A program made the translations under genes and the position numbers. Under the pieces are notes generated by a model. That model saw only the letters and a program-made list of their open reading frames with translations, was not told the DNA's origin and ran no database searches. From positions 1 through 51,711 of the forward strand of contig NZ_VCKW01000026.1 in the NCBI RefSeq assembly GCF_005889715.1: a stretch of DNA of 51,711 nt, given 5' to 3'. Numbering within the stretch: the first letter of the stretch is position 1; each line of letters opens with the position of its first letter. Of this stretch, positions 1-7,181 are shown piece by piece. This DNA comes from Actinomadura soli. Its GTDB lineage: Bacteria > Actinomycetota > Actinomycetes > Streptosporangiales > Streptosporangiaceae.

Positions 1-2
1 GG

Positions 3-674
3 TCAGGCGCGGGTGGGGACCTTCAGGTCGTCCAGAAGGGCGCGGACGCGTCGTTCGATCTCGTCCCGGATGGGGCGGACGGCCGCCACGTCCCTGCCGC
101 GGGGGTCGTCGAGGGTCCAGTCCAGGTAGCGCTTGCCGGGGAAGACGGGGCAGGCGTCGCCGCAGCCCATGGTGACGATGACGTCGGCGGCCTGGGCGAT
201 CTCGGTGGTCCAGGGCTTGGGGAACTCGGCGGTGATGTCAATGCCGGCCTCGCGCATCGCCTGGACGGCGGCGGGGTTGATCTGGTCGCCGGGTTCGGAC
301 CCGCCCGACCACCCGATCGCCCGGTCTTCGGCCAGGTGCGTGAAGAAGCCCAGCGCCATCTGGGAGCGTCCGGCGTTGTGCACGCACAGGAACAGCACGA
401 TCGGGGTACCGCTGGTGTCCTTGCCCTCGACGCGGGCCAGGGCGAGCAGGCGCTGGCGGGCGAACCGCTCGGCGAGCAGCGGCAGGAAGTGCGGCACGGT
501 CGCGCGTCCGGCGAACTGGTCGTAGCTGGTGTGCAGGTACCGGTCGACGGTCTCGGCGCCGAAGGTGCCGGAGAACTCGTCGGCCAGGCGGCGGGCCGCG
601 GTGAACAGGGCATGCTGCTGGTCGACGCTCAGGTCGGCGCGCCGGTACGCCTCCGTGCTCGGGCTCTCGGACAT
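3..674 (-). CDS. arsC: Arsenate reductase, ArsC (low-molecular-weight phosphatase fold) with N-terminal helical domain
   Basis: Predicted cytoplasmic enzyme reducing arsenate to arsenite. The 223-residue protein has a C-terminal low-molecular-weight tyrosine-phosphatase-type domain, with the active-site loop CVHNAGRSQ (CX5R) near residue 97 and later cysteines in MGCGDACP. The first 85 residues form a helical segment, as in actinobacterial ArsC proteins with an added three-helix domain. The start at 674 follows a strong GGGAGGGA ribosome site. It lies 27 bases downstream of the ArsR-ArsC fusion on the same strand, so the two are very likely one arsenate-inducible operon. The stop codon is at positions 3-5, so the gene is complete. 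No arsenite exporter is visible; it may lie beyond the left edge. Confidence 0.9.
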   Translation of the reverse strand: MSESPSTEAYRRADLSVDQQHALFTAARRLADEFSGTFGAETVDRYLHTSYDQFAGRATVPHFLPLLAERFARQRLLALARVEGKDTSGTPIVLFLCVHNAGRSQMALGFFTHLAEDRAIGWSGGSEPGDQINPAAVQAMREAGIDITAEFPKPWTTEIAQAADVIVTMGCGDACPVFPGKRYLDWTLDDPRGRDVAAVRPIRDEIERRVRALLDDLKVPTRA

Positions 675-701
675 CGGGGCATCCCTCCCAGGGATGGTCG
701 G

Positions 702-1400
702 TCACTCAGGGACGGTCTCGCCGTCCCGGGGCCGGACGGCCGCGGTGAGCCGGTCGACGCGGGACGCGATCTCGGTGAAGGCGGACTCGAACGCGGCGCC
801 GGTGCCGGCGCCGATGGGGTCGGGCACCGACCAGTGCAGGCGCGGTTTGGGATCGAGTTCCTCGTAGGCGTTGTCGCAGACGGCCACGACCAGGTCGCCC
901 GCGCCGACCACGTCGTGGACGTGCCGCGTGCCGTGCCCGTGGAGGACCAGGCCGTGCCGGTGCGCGACCGCGATCGCGCGCCGGTGCACGCGCGGACCGG
1001 GATGGGTGCCCGCCGACGCCGCGGGGACCGGGCTGCGCCGCGTCCACAGGGCCGCGGCGAGCTGCGAGCGCGCCGAGTTGCGGGTGCAGACGAACACCAC
1101 CCGTGATGCCGCCACCGCCCGGACCCACGCGGCCGGAGCCAGCGCGTCCAGTGCGCCCGGCGCCAGCCGCACGTAGGTCCGCCGCCGGTCGGCCTCCGAG
1201 CGCGTCCTGTCGATCACCCCGGCCTCGGCCAGGACCCGCAGGTGATGGGCCAGCAGGTTGGACGGCACGCCCAGCGCCGCGCCCAACTCGCCGGGCGTGG
1301 CGTCGCCCAGCAGCAGGTGGTCGACGATGGCCAGCCGGACCCGCTCGCCCAGCGCCGCGTGGACGGCCGCCCGCCGCTCGATCCCATTCATCTCAACCAT
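702..1400 (-). CDS. ArsR-ArsC fusion: HTH repressor joined to a phosphatase-type arsenate reductase domain
   Basis: Two-domain protein. The N-terminal third is an ArsR-type winged helix (recognition region around GVPSNLLAHHLRVL). The C-terminal part is a low-molecular-weight phosphatase-type domain with loop CTRNSARSQ (CX5R). It is probably an autoregulated arsenic-responsive repressor that also carries a reductase-like domain. The frame stays open to a TTG at 1439, but that codon lies in the apparent -35 box. The ATG at 1400 or the one at 1391 fits better and would give a transcript with almost no 5' leader. It is followed 27 bases later by arsC on the same strand. Such fusions are known in actinobacteria; whether the reductase half is active is not shown here. 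Confidence 0.85.
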   Translation of the reverse strand: MVEMNGIERRAAVHAALGERVRLAIVDHLLLGDATPGELGAALGVPSNLLAHHLRVLAEAGVIDRTRSEADRRRTYVRLAPGALDALAPAAWVRAVAASRVVFVCTRNSARSQLAAALWTRRSPVPAASAGTHPGPRVHRRAIAVAHRHGLVLHGHGTRHVHDVVGAGDLVVAVCDNAYEELDPKPRLHWSVPDPIGAGTGAAFESAFTEIASRVDRLTAAVRPRDGETVPE

Positions 1401-1439
1401 GATTGAGTCAATATTCGTTGAGGAACCTGGGGGAGTCAA
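1393..1439 (-). promoter_or_regulatory. Promoter of the ars operon with two tandem ArsR-type operators
   Basis: Read on the minus strand there is TTGACT (1439-1434), 17 bases, then GAATAT (1416-1411), a good sigma-70-type promoter. Two TCAA-N6-TTGA inverted repeats (1408-1421 and 1393-1406) overlap the -10 box and the expected start of transcription, where an ArsR repressor would block RNA polymerase. The first ATG (1400) is only a few bases past the expected start point. Confidence 0.7.
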
Positions 1440-1482
1440 GCGGCCGGGGTCAGCCTCCGCGCCGTCACAGGCGGCTCCGGCG

Positions 1483-2286
1483 TCATCTGGGAAGGGTCGC
1501 GGAGTGGTCGGGGACGTAGGACTGCATGTCGCGCGGTGACCGCTCGTAGCCTTTCGGGGGAGGCCGTTTGGGCAGCTTCAGCGGCGGGCGCTCCACGGCG
1601 TGGTAGGGGATCGTCGACAGCAGGTGCGCGATCATGTTGATCCGTGCGCGCCGTTTGTCCTCGCTCTCCACGACGTACCAGGGCGCCTCGGGAATGTCGG
1701 TGTGGACGAACATCTCGTCCTTGGCGCGCGAGTAGTCCTCCCAGCGGGTGATGGACTCCAGGTCCATCGTCGACAGCTTCCACCGCCGCGTCGGGTCGTC
1801 GAGCCGGCTGCGGAAGCGGCGTTCCTGCTCGGCGTCGCTGACCGAGAACCAGTACTTGCGCAGCAGGATGCCGTCCTCGACCAGCAGCCGCTCGAAGATC
1901 GGGCACTGGTGGAGGAAGCGCGTGTACTCCTGCTTGGTGCAGAAGCCCATGACGCGCTCGACGCCCGCCCGGTTGTACCAGGACCGGTCGAACAGGACGA
2001 TCTCTCCGGCGGCGGGCAGGTGCTCGGTGTAGCGCTGGAAGTACCACTGCGTACGCTCGCGGTCGGTCGGCGCGGGCAGCGCCACGATCCGGGCGACGCG
2101 AGGGTTGAGGTACTCGGTGACCCGTTTGATCGTGCTGCCCTTGCCGGCCGCGTCCCGTCCCTCGAACACCACGACGACGCGGGCGCCCTCGTCGCGGACC
2201 CATTCCTGCAGCTTGACCAGTTCCGTCTGGAGCCGGGCCAGCTCCGGCTCGTACACCCCTCGGGGCAACCGCTTGACCTTGCTCAT
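1483..2286 (-). CDS. ppk2: Polyphosphate kinase 2 (PPK2 family)
   Basis: Transfers phosphate between polyphosphate and nucleotides, in the cytoplasm. The 267-residue protein shows the Walker A-like loop GRDAAGKGS near residue 43 and the Walker B/lid motif LFDRSWYNRAGVE near residue 98, both diagnostic of PPK2. Length and N-terminal layout fit the single-domain (class I) form. The ATG at 2286 is preceded by a weak AAGG site. The gene lies just upstream of the ars genes on the same strand, with 82 bases between its stop and the ars promoter, so it is probably a separate unit. It is most likely not part of the biosynthetic cluster. Confidence 0.9.
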   Translation of the reverse strand: MSKVKRLPRGVYEPELARLQTELVKLQEWVRDEGARVVVVFEGRDAAGKGSTIKRVTEYLNPRVARIVALPAPTDRERTQWYFQRYTEHLPAAGEIVLFDRSWYNRAGVERVMGFCTKQEYTRFLHQCPIFERLLVEDGILLRKYWFSVSDAEQERRFRSRLDDPTRRWKLSTMDLESITRWEDYSRAKDEMFVHTDIPEAPWYVVESEDKRRARINMIAHLLSTIPYHAVERPPLKLPKRPPPKGYERSPRDMQSYVPDHSATLPR

Positions 2287-2472
2287 GCATCATCCTTACC
2301 CCTCGCCCCTCCGTTCCACGAACGTCGGCAGGTGGGGGTCAGCGCAGGTAGGCGGACCACTGACGCAGACGGCGGCGATACACCACCGCACCTGCGCGGC
2401 GGCGCGGCCGGTGGTGCCGAACAGCGGCGGCCCGCCGGGACCTTCGGTCCACGCGTCCGCCGCCGGTGACCT

Positions 2473-2528
2473 CGGCTAACGGGTTCGGTTAGCCATCGGT
2501 TAGGACTGTCTTATTAATGTCGAATGAC
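2473..2528. promoter_or_regulatory. Intergenic regulatory-looking patch upstream of the StrR-like gene
   Basis: The 448-base gap between ppk2 and the StrR-like regulator (2287-2734) has no convincing gene. It contains a 7-bp stem GGCTAAC/GTTAGCC (2473-2479 with 2487-2493), two copies of TCGGTTAG 11 bases apart (2484 and 2495), and an AT-rich run TTATTAAT that stands out in this genome and leads into TGTC-N4-GACA (2517-2528). This looks like a promoter and operator region, but I cannot assign -35/-10 boxes with confidence. Confidence 0.3.
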
Positions 2529-2734
2529 AACCGCATCTGGACCAATCGCGAAAGGGAGGCCGAAAGGTATCCGGCGTCTGGATCCAGCGTTGGGACGTCC
2601 CCGACGAGGCGGTCCGGCCGTTTTTGAACGGAGTAGCCGAACGGCGTCATTCGGTGACCTTCTTCCCCGCACCGGGTCGGCTGCAGGCTCTCGCGCATGA
2701 GCCTCGGTACAACGAACGGTAATGGTTCTTCTTC

Positions 2735-3895
2735 GTGGATCGCTTCGATCATTCCATTGGGGGCTGGGTCGAATTGGACGGTACTGCGCATGACCGGGAC
2801 TTCGGGGAGGATGCCTTCGCCAGGCATCTGTCGTTACAGCAGGAGGGCGTCGAGCGCTCCGCGGCGGTACGCGTGCCCATCGAATCGCTGGTGATGTCGG
2901 AATCGCCGCGGGTGGACGGTGAGGACGCGGAGCACGTGCGGATGCTCGCGGAGTCGGGCGCGGCCATGCCCCCGATCCTGGTGCACCTGCCCTCTCGGAG
3001 GGTCATCGACGGCATGCATCGCCTCCGGGCCGCGATGCTGCGCGGCGAGGAGGAGATCGAGGCGCGCTTCTTCCACGGCACCGAGGCCGATGTGTTCGTG
3101 CTCTCGGTCGCGGCCAACATCCGGAACGGGCTGCCCCTCTCGCAGAAGGACCGTGTGGCGGCGGCCGAACGCATCTTCGTCGGCCACCCCGAATGGTCGG
3201 ACCGGATGGTCGCGCTCGTGGTGGGGTTGTCCGCCAAGAGGGTCGGGGCGCTGCGGCGGGAGGGCGCCGGCCACGTCCTGCAGCCCGCCGTCAGGATCGG
3301 CCGGGACGGGCGGGCCCGCCCGGTGGACGGCGCCGCCGGCAGGGAGCGCGCCGCGAAGCTGCTCGCCAGCGACCCGGACGCCTCGCTCCGCAAGATCGCC
3401 CGGGCGGCCGGCATCTCTCCCGCCACCGTCGCGGACGTGCGCGACCGGATCCACCGTGGTGAAGACCCGGTCCCCGCGCGGCGCGCCGCCAAGCCGGGGC
3501 GCCCCCGGGCGGACGAGGGCCTGGAGGTCTGCGGCACCGCGCCGGAGGACGCGCCGGCCAAAGTGATCTCGAACCTCACCGCCGTCGTCGAGCGGCTGCG
3601 CAGGGACCCGTCGCTGCGCCATACCGATGCGGGCCGGACGCTGCTGCGCATGTTCGACGCGTGCCAGGCGGTCGTCCGCGACGAAGAGGCCATCAAAAAG
3701 GGGCTGCCTCCGCACCGCCTGGATTTGATGGCGGAGTTGAGCCACGCCTGCGCGCAGGTATTGCGGTCGTTCGCGGGAGAACTGCGGGAGCTGCGATCAT
3801 CTCAGCCGCCCGAGGACCCGCCGGGCAGCGGCCTGAGCCTCGCCTCTCGCGGCCGCCGGGCCGCACTTGCACCAAAGGTTAAGAGGTCTGCGTGA
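2735..3895 (+). CDS. StrR-like (ParB-domain) pathway-specific activator
   Basis: Predicted DNA-binding activator of the StrR/NovG/Tei15* type found in many antibiotic clusters. A ParB-like N-terminal domain carries the VIDGMHRLRAA motif near residues 90-100. A first helix-turn-helix lies around residues 153-175, a conserved RIGRDGRARP segment near 187-196, and a second HTH around 218-240. At 386 residues it is slightly longer than StrR. The start is uncertain: GTG 2735 has no clear ribosome site and TTG 2774 is an alternative. Conserved sequence begins at VRVPIESL (residue 46), so the start should lie upstream of it, which would include a TTA leucine codon at 2834-2836 (residue 34). It is the likely left border of the cluster and a candidate to bind the palindromes at 6973, 17105 and 20339. 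Confidence 0.8.
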   Translation: MDRFDHSIGGWVELDGTAHDRDFGEDAFARHLSLQQEGVERSAAVRVPIESLVMSESPRVDGEDAEHVRMLAESGAAMPPILVHLPSRRVIDGMHRLRAAMLRGEEEIEARFFHGTEADVFVLSVAANIRNGLPLSQKDRVAAAERIFVGHPEWSDRMVALVVGLSAKRVGALRREGAGHVLQPAVRIGRDGRARPVDGAAGRERAAKLLASDPDASLRKIARAAGISPATVADVRDRIHRGEDPVPARRAAKPGRPRADEGLEVCGTAPEDAPAKVISNLTAVVERLRRDPSLRHTDAGRTLLRMFDACQAVVRDEEAIKKGLPPHRLDLMAELSHACAQVLRSFAGELRELRSSQPPEDPPGSGLSLASRGRRAALAPKVKRSA

Positions 3896-3949
3896 CCGGG
3901 TGCGATTATCCCGCTACCGAGTGCCTCATCGAACAGCGGAACTTCGAAC

Positions 3950-3983
3950 ACCGCGACCACTCTCAGTCGGTGGCGGTCGCGGT
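3950..3983 (+). terminator. Hairpin downstream of the StrR-like gene
   Basis: ACCGCGACC (3950-3958) pairs perfectly with GGTCGCGGT (3975-3983), with possible extra CCAC/GTGG pairing inside the loop. It sits 55 bases after the stop codon and before the MbtH gene. There is no long T run; the nearest is TTTTT about 45 bases downstream. It may terminate or attenuate read-through. Confidence 0.35.
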
Positions 3984-4163
3984 GGCGAGGCCCCGTGTTT
4001 TTGTGGCCGGAAACGGACGTCCCAGACTGTCCAACTGGCGACGTGGCCGCACTTGACCATGCGCCTCCCTGATCGCTAATCATTGTCTGCGTGGCGGCTA
4101 GGACTCCGGAAAGCGGATCCGAACATGACTCCTCGAATCGATCTCTCTAGAAGGGACATCGTG

Positions 4164-4376
4164 GTGACGAACCCATTCGAAGACCCAGACGCCATGTACC
4201 TGGTTCTGGTCAACGACGAGGGACAGCATTCGCTCTGGCCGGTTTTCGTCGACGTGCCCGGCGGTTGGAGAGCGGTCTTCGGGGAGGCCGCCCGCCAGGA
4301 GTGCCTGGACCACATCGAGAAGTCCTGGACCGACATGCGACCCGACAGCCTGATCGAGGCCATGGACAAGAGGTAG
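4164..4376 (+). CDS. mbtH: MbtH-family NRPS accessory protein (copy 1)
   Basis: Small chaperone-like protein that binds and activates NRPS adenylation domains. The 70-residue product begins VTNPFEDPDAMYLVLVND and carries the family signature, with SLWP near residue 25 and a conserved WTDMRP near the C-terminus. GTG 4164 was chosen because it gives the usual MTNPFE start and has AAGGGA 7 bases upstream; GTG 4161 is the alternative, and the frame is open further upstream. It lies between the StrR-like and LmbU-like regulators on the same strand. A second, divergent MbtH is encoded at 5793-6029. Confidence 0.92.
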   Translation: MTNPFEDPDAMYLVLVNDEGQHSLWPVFVDVPGGWRAVFGEAARQECLDHIEKSWTDMRPDSLIEAMDKR

Positions 4377-4915
4377 CGCGGGGGCGCCGCTCCCAGGCCC
4401 GGGGTGTGCCCGGTGGGATGTGACGCCGCAGTCCGTACGCCCTGATCACGCAGTGAACGACGGCCTCTGAGTGCGGTCGTGTGGCCGGAGCCTGAGCGGC
4501 TCCGACGGGGAAGGAAGGACGACGGGGTGATCGAAGACGCAGGCTCGGGGATAACGCCCGCTCCGTCCCGCCGTAGCGCCGGCATGATAATCCGTGATCG
4601 CGTCGAAACCGGCGTTCCCCGGTTGTTCCGATCGCGGATGCCGAGCGGCCATGGAGATCGTGGAAAGGGGCGTGAGCGGGCCGGCGCCGCGGGCGCGTAA
4701 AATGCGTGTCGGACGGCCGTCGGTGAACGACCTTGATCGGTTATCGCCGCCGGGACGGGGAAATCTGGTCTGACGCTCCCGATAGTTGGCCGACGTATGC
4801 GACCAGCTGCTCCCTGCGATGCCCCATGTGACCCAAATCGTCCTTATCCGGACATATCCGCCCCTAGTCCGAACACGTCCGCAAGCTGTCGTTGCGGTAT
4901 TCGTGCGGAGGATCA
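4377..4915. other. Intergenic stretch without a recognisable gene
   Basis: About 540 bases between the first MbtH gene and the LmbU-like gene. Open frames on both strands here have no recognisable domain and look like chance frames in GC-rich DNA. I see no clear hairpin or promoter boxes. The segment presumably holds the promoter of the LmbU-like gene. Confidence 0.5.
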
Positions 4916-5599
4916 ATGCCGAACCGAACCAGTGACCATCAAGGAACAAAATCCGTTCTCTTCCGCCGCCCCCCGCAGCCGGGGCCGCGGCGGCCCGTGC
5001 CGGACGACCCGACGGCGCGCAGCCAGGTGCTGACCACGAAGGTGGGGCTGCAGATACCCGCCGGGCTGGCCTTCGAAGACTGGGAGCGAGCCGGCCATCA
5101 GCTCTCCGGCCTCGTGAATTCGTCACTGTGGTGGCTCGGAGACTGGCTCATCTACGGAAAGGAGAACTATACCGACCGATACGAGCGCGGTATTCGCGCC
5201 GTCGGCTTACAATATCAGACCCTGCGGAATTACGCGTGGGTGTCCGGGCGATTCGATTTACACAGACGGCGGCCGGCCCTGAGCTTCCAGCACCACGCCG
5301 AAGTGGCCTCCCTTCCGGTGCAGGAGCAGGACAGCTGGCTCGACCGCGCGGAGAAGATGAAATGGACGACCAAGCAGCTGCGCAAGGCCATTCGCGTGGC
5401 CCGCGACGGCGAGGCGCTCGACCTGACGAAACCAGAGCAGCCGGAACGAACGGAGGAAACGCGGCGGCTGGCCGTCCCGGGTAGTCACCTTCAGCGGTGG
5501 CACCGGGCCGCGACGCAGTCTGGAATCGATTTCCAGCAGTGGGTCCTGGCGACTCTGGACCGCGCCGCCGAGCGAGTCCTGGAAGAGGTCGAGGACTAG
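4916..5599 (+). CDS. lmbU: LmbU-family transcriptional regulator
   Basis: Predicted cluster-situated regulator related to LmbU of lincomycin biosynthesis. The 227-residue protein has the family block with SSLWWLGDWLIYG (about residues 71-83), YQTLRNYAWVSGRF (about 100-113) and LSFQHHAEVASLP (about 121-133). ATG 4916 is preceded by GGAGGA at 4907-4912, a rather short spacing of 3. A TTA leucine codon at 5207-5209 (residue 98) makes translation a candidate for dependence on the rare leucyl-tRNA (bldA-type control). Downstream is a strong hairpin separating it from the convergent second MbtH gene. Its target sites are unknown. Confidence 0.85.
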   Translation: MPNRTSDHQGTKSVLFRRPPQPGPRRPVPDDPTARSQVLTTKVGLQIPAGLAFEDWERAGHQLSGLVNSSLWWLGDWLIYGKENYTDRYERGIRAVGLQYQTLRNYAWVSGRFDLHRRRPALSFQHHAEVASLPVQEQDSWLDRAEKMKWTTKQLRKAIRVARDGEALDLTKPEQPERTEETRRLAVPGSHLQRWHRAATQSGIDFQQWVLATLDRAAERVLEEVED

Positions 5600-5669
5600 T
5601 TTCGTCCCGTGTCCCGCCCCTGCGCGGTAGGCCGGCGGGCACGGAAACGTCCAGATCTTCTTGAAGTGG

Positions 5670-5706
5670 CCGGGCCCGTTTCCCCTGGGGGATGCAACGG
5701 GCCCGG
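5670..5706. terminator. Bidirectional terminator between convergent lmbU-like and mbtH genes
   Basis: CCGGGCCCGTT (5670-5680) pairs perfectly over 11 bp with AACGGGCCCGG (5696-5706). The 15-base loop contains a further CCCC/GGGG pairing. Its place between two convergent stop codons fits a shared terminator, although there is no T tract. Confidence 0.6.
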
Positions 5707-5792
5707 TGCCATGTTCACCCGGCGGGCGGGACGGTGTCCCGGCCGGCGAGGCGCCACGAGATGGCGCGGGGCGGCGCGAGGCGGCGCGAGGC

Positions 5793-6029
5793 TCAGGCCC
5801 GGCCGTTGGAGGCCCGGTCCGCGGCCATGGCGTCGCGCAGGCTCCTCGGCCTCATGTCGGCCCAGTTCTCCTCGATGAAGTCCAGGCACTGCTGGCGGTC
5901 CTCCTCACCGAACACGACCGTCCAGCCGGCCGGGACGTCGGTGAACGACGGCCACAGCGAATGCTGCTCCTCATCGTTCCTCAGGACGTAGAACAGGCCG
6001 TTCGGGTCGTCAAAGGGATTGGTGCTCAT
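5793..6029 (-). CDS. mbtH: MbtH-family NRPS accessory protein (copy 2)
   Basis: Second MbtH protein, 78 residues, beginning [19 protein letters not shown], with SLWP near residue 25 and NWADMRP near residue 60. It differs clearly from the copy at 4164 and has a longer C-terminal tail, so it is not a recent duplicate. ATG 6029 follows a TTGGAGTGG ribosome site; the frame extends upstream but without conserved sequence. It is convergent with the LmbU-like gene. It may serve a different adenylation domain, or a different NRPS protein outside the window. Confidence 0.9.
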   Translation of the reverse strand: MSTNPFDDPNGLFYVLRNDEEQHSLWPSFTDVPAGWTVVFGEEDRQQCLDFIEENWADMRPRSLRDAMAADRASNGRA

Positions 6030-6287
6030 CGTCCACTCCAATTCGAGCCGTGCGCGCGTAGGCATTCAGGGGTGTGCACGGTGGGGTGAATGCCGGGCCG
6101 ATGGGGCCGTCCAGCACGCTGATCATTGAGGGCCGGTGTGACTTCGATGGGGCCCGCGCGGAACGGCGGGCCCCGATCGTGTCCTCTTCTGGTTACCCAC
6201 AGCGAGCACACCCTACCGACGGAACGCTCGGGTGGAATAGTTACCGATCAGGAACCTTGGAATGGCCCCGGCCGGGAACTTCCGGGC

Positions 6288-6935
6288 TCAGCGCGGCAAC
6301 CTGCCCATCAGGCGAGCCGTTTCCCGGTGCCGGGTGCATTCGCTTCCGTCGAACGATTTCTGGACGCGCTCGAAGACCTCCGCCGGCTGCTCCTGGCTGA
6401 GCTTGAACATGCCCTTGGCGCTCGTGACCGTGACCCGGAACGCGCCCACGCCCGTGACGATCCGGCGGAAGTAGCCGAGCGATTCGGACTGGTCCCACCC
6501 GGCGCCGAAATCGGCCTCGAACGCCAGCGCGGTGGACCGGACCACCTCCAGCGTCTCCTCGACCGACTCGATCTTCTGGACCGTCCCGCGGACGTGCACC
6601 GCAGTGAAGTTCCAGGTGGGCGCGGCGGGCGTCACCTCGTACAGGGCCGGCGAGACGTAGGCGTGCGGGCCGCTGAACGTCAGCAGGATGGCGGCGCCCG
6701 TCTCCAGCGCCTCCCAGTGCGGGTTCATCCTGTTCATGTGGCCCAGGAGCGTGGCGCCCTCCAGGTCGCCTGGCCAGTCGGGATGCGCGGCCGGATCGGG
6801 GATCACCGGCAGGTGGGTGGCGAACGGCCCCTCCGCGTCGCCGCCGTTGATCACGGCCAGGGCCAGCGGATTGCCGCGGACGAGCTCGGCCATCCAGGCG
6901 CCGTCGGGCTCGCGATAGAAGCTGGGAACGAACAT
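6288..6935 (-). CDS. ktzT: Piperazate synthase, KtzT-like heme protein (PaiB/FMN-binding-regulator fold)
   Basis: Predicted to form the N-N bond of piperazic acid from N5-hydroxyornithine, as KtzT does in kutzneride biosynthesis. The 215-residue protein belongs to a family usually labelled 'FMN-binding negative transcriptional regulator (PaiB)'. The start MFVPSFYREP and the segment LLGHMNRMNPHW (about residues 63-74) match the KtzT pattern; His66 would correspond to the KtzT heme ligand. ATG 6935 is chosen for the conserved start, with GGAGG 13 bases upstream. It is divergent from a KtzI-like ornithine hydroxylase, with a palindromic operator between them. The pairing with that hydroxylase and with an NRPS is what makes this an enzyme call and not a regulator. 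Confidence 0.85.
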   Translation of the reverse strand: MFVPSFYREPDGAWMAELVRGNPLALAVINGGDAEGPFATHLPVIPDPAAHPDWPGDLEGATLLGHMNRMNPHWEALETGAAILLTFSGPHAYVSPALYEVTPAAPTWNFTAVHVRGTVQKIESVEETLEVVRSTALAFEADFGAGWDQSESLGYFRRIVTGVGAFRVTVTSAKGMFKLSQEQPAEVFERVQKSFDGSECTRHRETARLMGRLPR

Positions 6936-6972
6936 TGTGAATTCACATCCTCCGCGCCGGTCGCGTGCGTTG

Positions 6973-6992
6973 CTGTCCTGTCGGCAGGACAG
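6973..6992. promoter_or_regulatory. Palindromic operator, copy A (piperazate genes)
   Basis: CTGTCCTG, TCGG, CAGGACAG: a perfect 8-bp inverted repeat with a 4-base spacer. It sits between the divergent ktzT-like and ktzI-like genes, 38 bases upstream of the former's ATG. Near-identical copies occur at 17105 and 20339. It is probably a binding site for a cluster regulator; the StrR-like protein is the first candidate. Confidence 0.65.
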
Positions 6993-7181
6993 GGCTCCGC
7001 CGGACGGCGACTGTTGAAGGGACACGTTTCCCCTTAAGTTGACCCCAGGTATTCTTCGGCGCAACAGCGAATGCACGGCTCCGGACCCGGCCCGGCAAGA
7101 ATGGCGGTATCCGTGCCATGGCTGCCGGAATTCGCCCGCTAAAAGTGCCGGACTCCCTGTCTCGGCAGCGCTAAGGGAGAG

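Noticed and set aside
1436..2293. Overlapping frame opposite or alongside PPK2 and other shadow frames in the ars region
   Set aside because: Arginine/proline-rich translations without conserved motifs; the PPK2 and ArsC frames explain the region.
4479..4700. Small plus-strand gene between mbtH and the LmbU-like gene
   Set aside because: No ribosome site, no recognisable domain and overlapping minus-strand frames of equal quality.
6288..6935. PaiB-type transcriptional repressor
   Set aside because: The neighbouring KtzI-like gene, NRPS context and KtzT-like motif make the enzyme reading much more likely.
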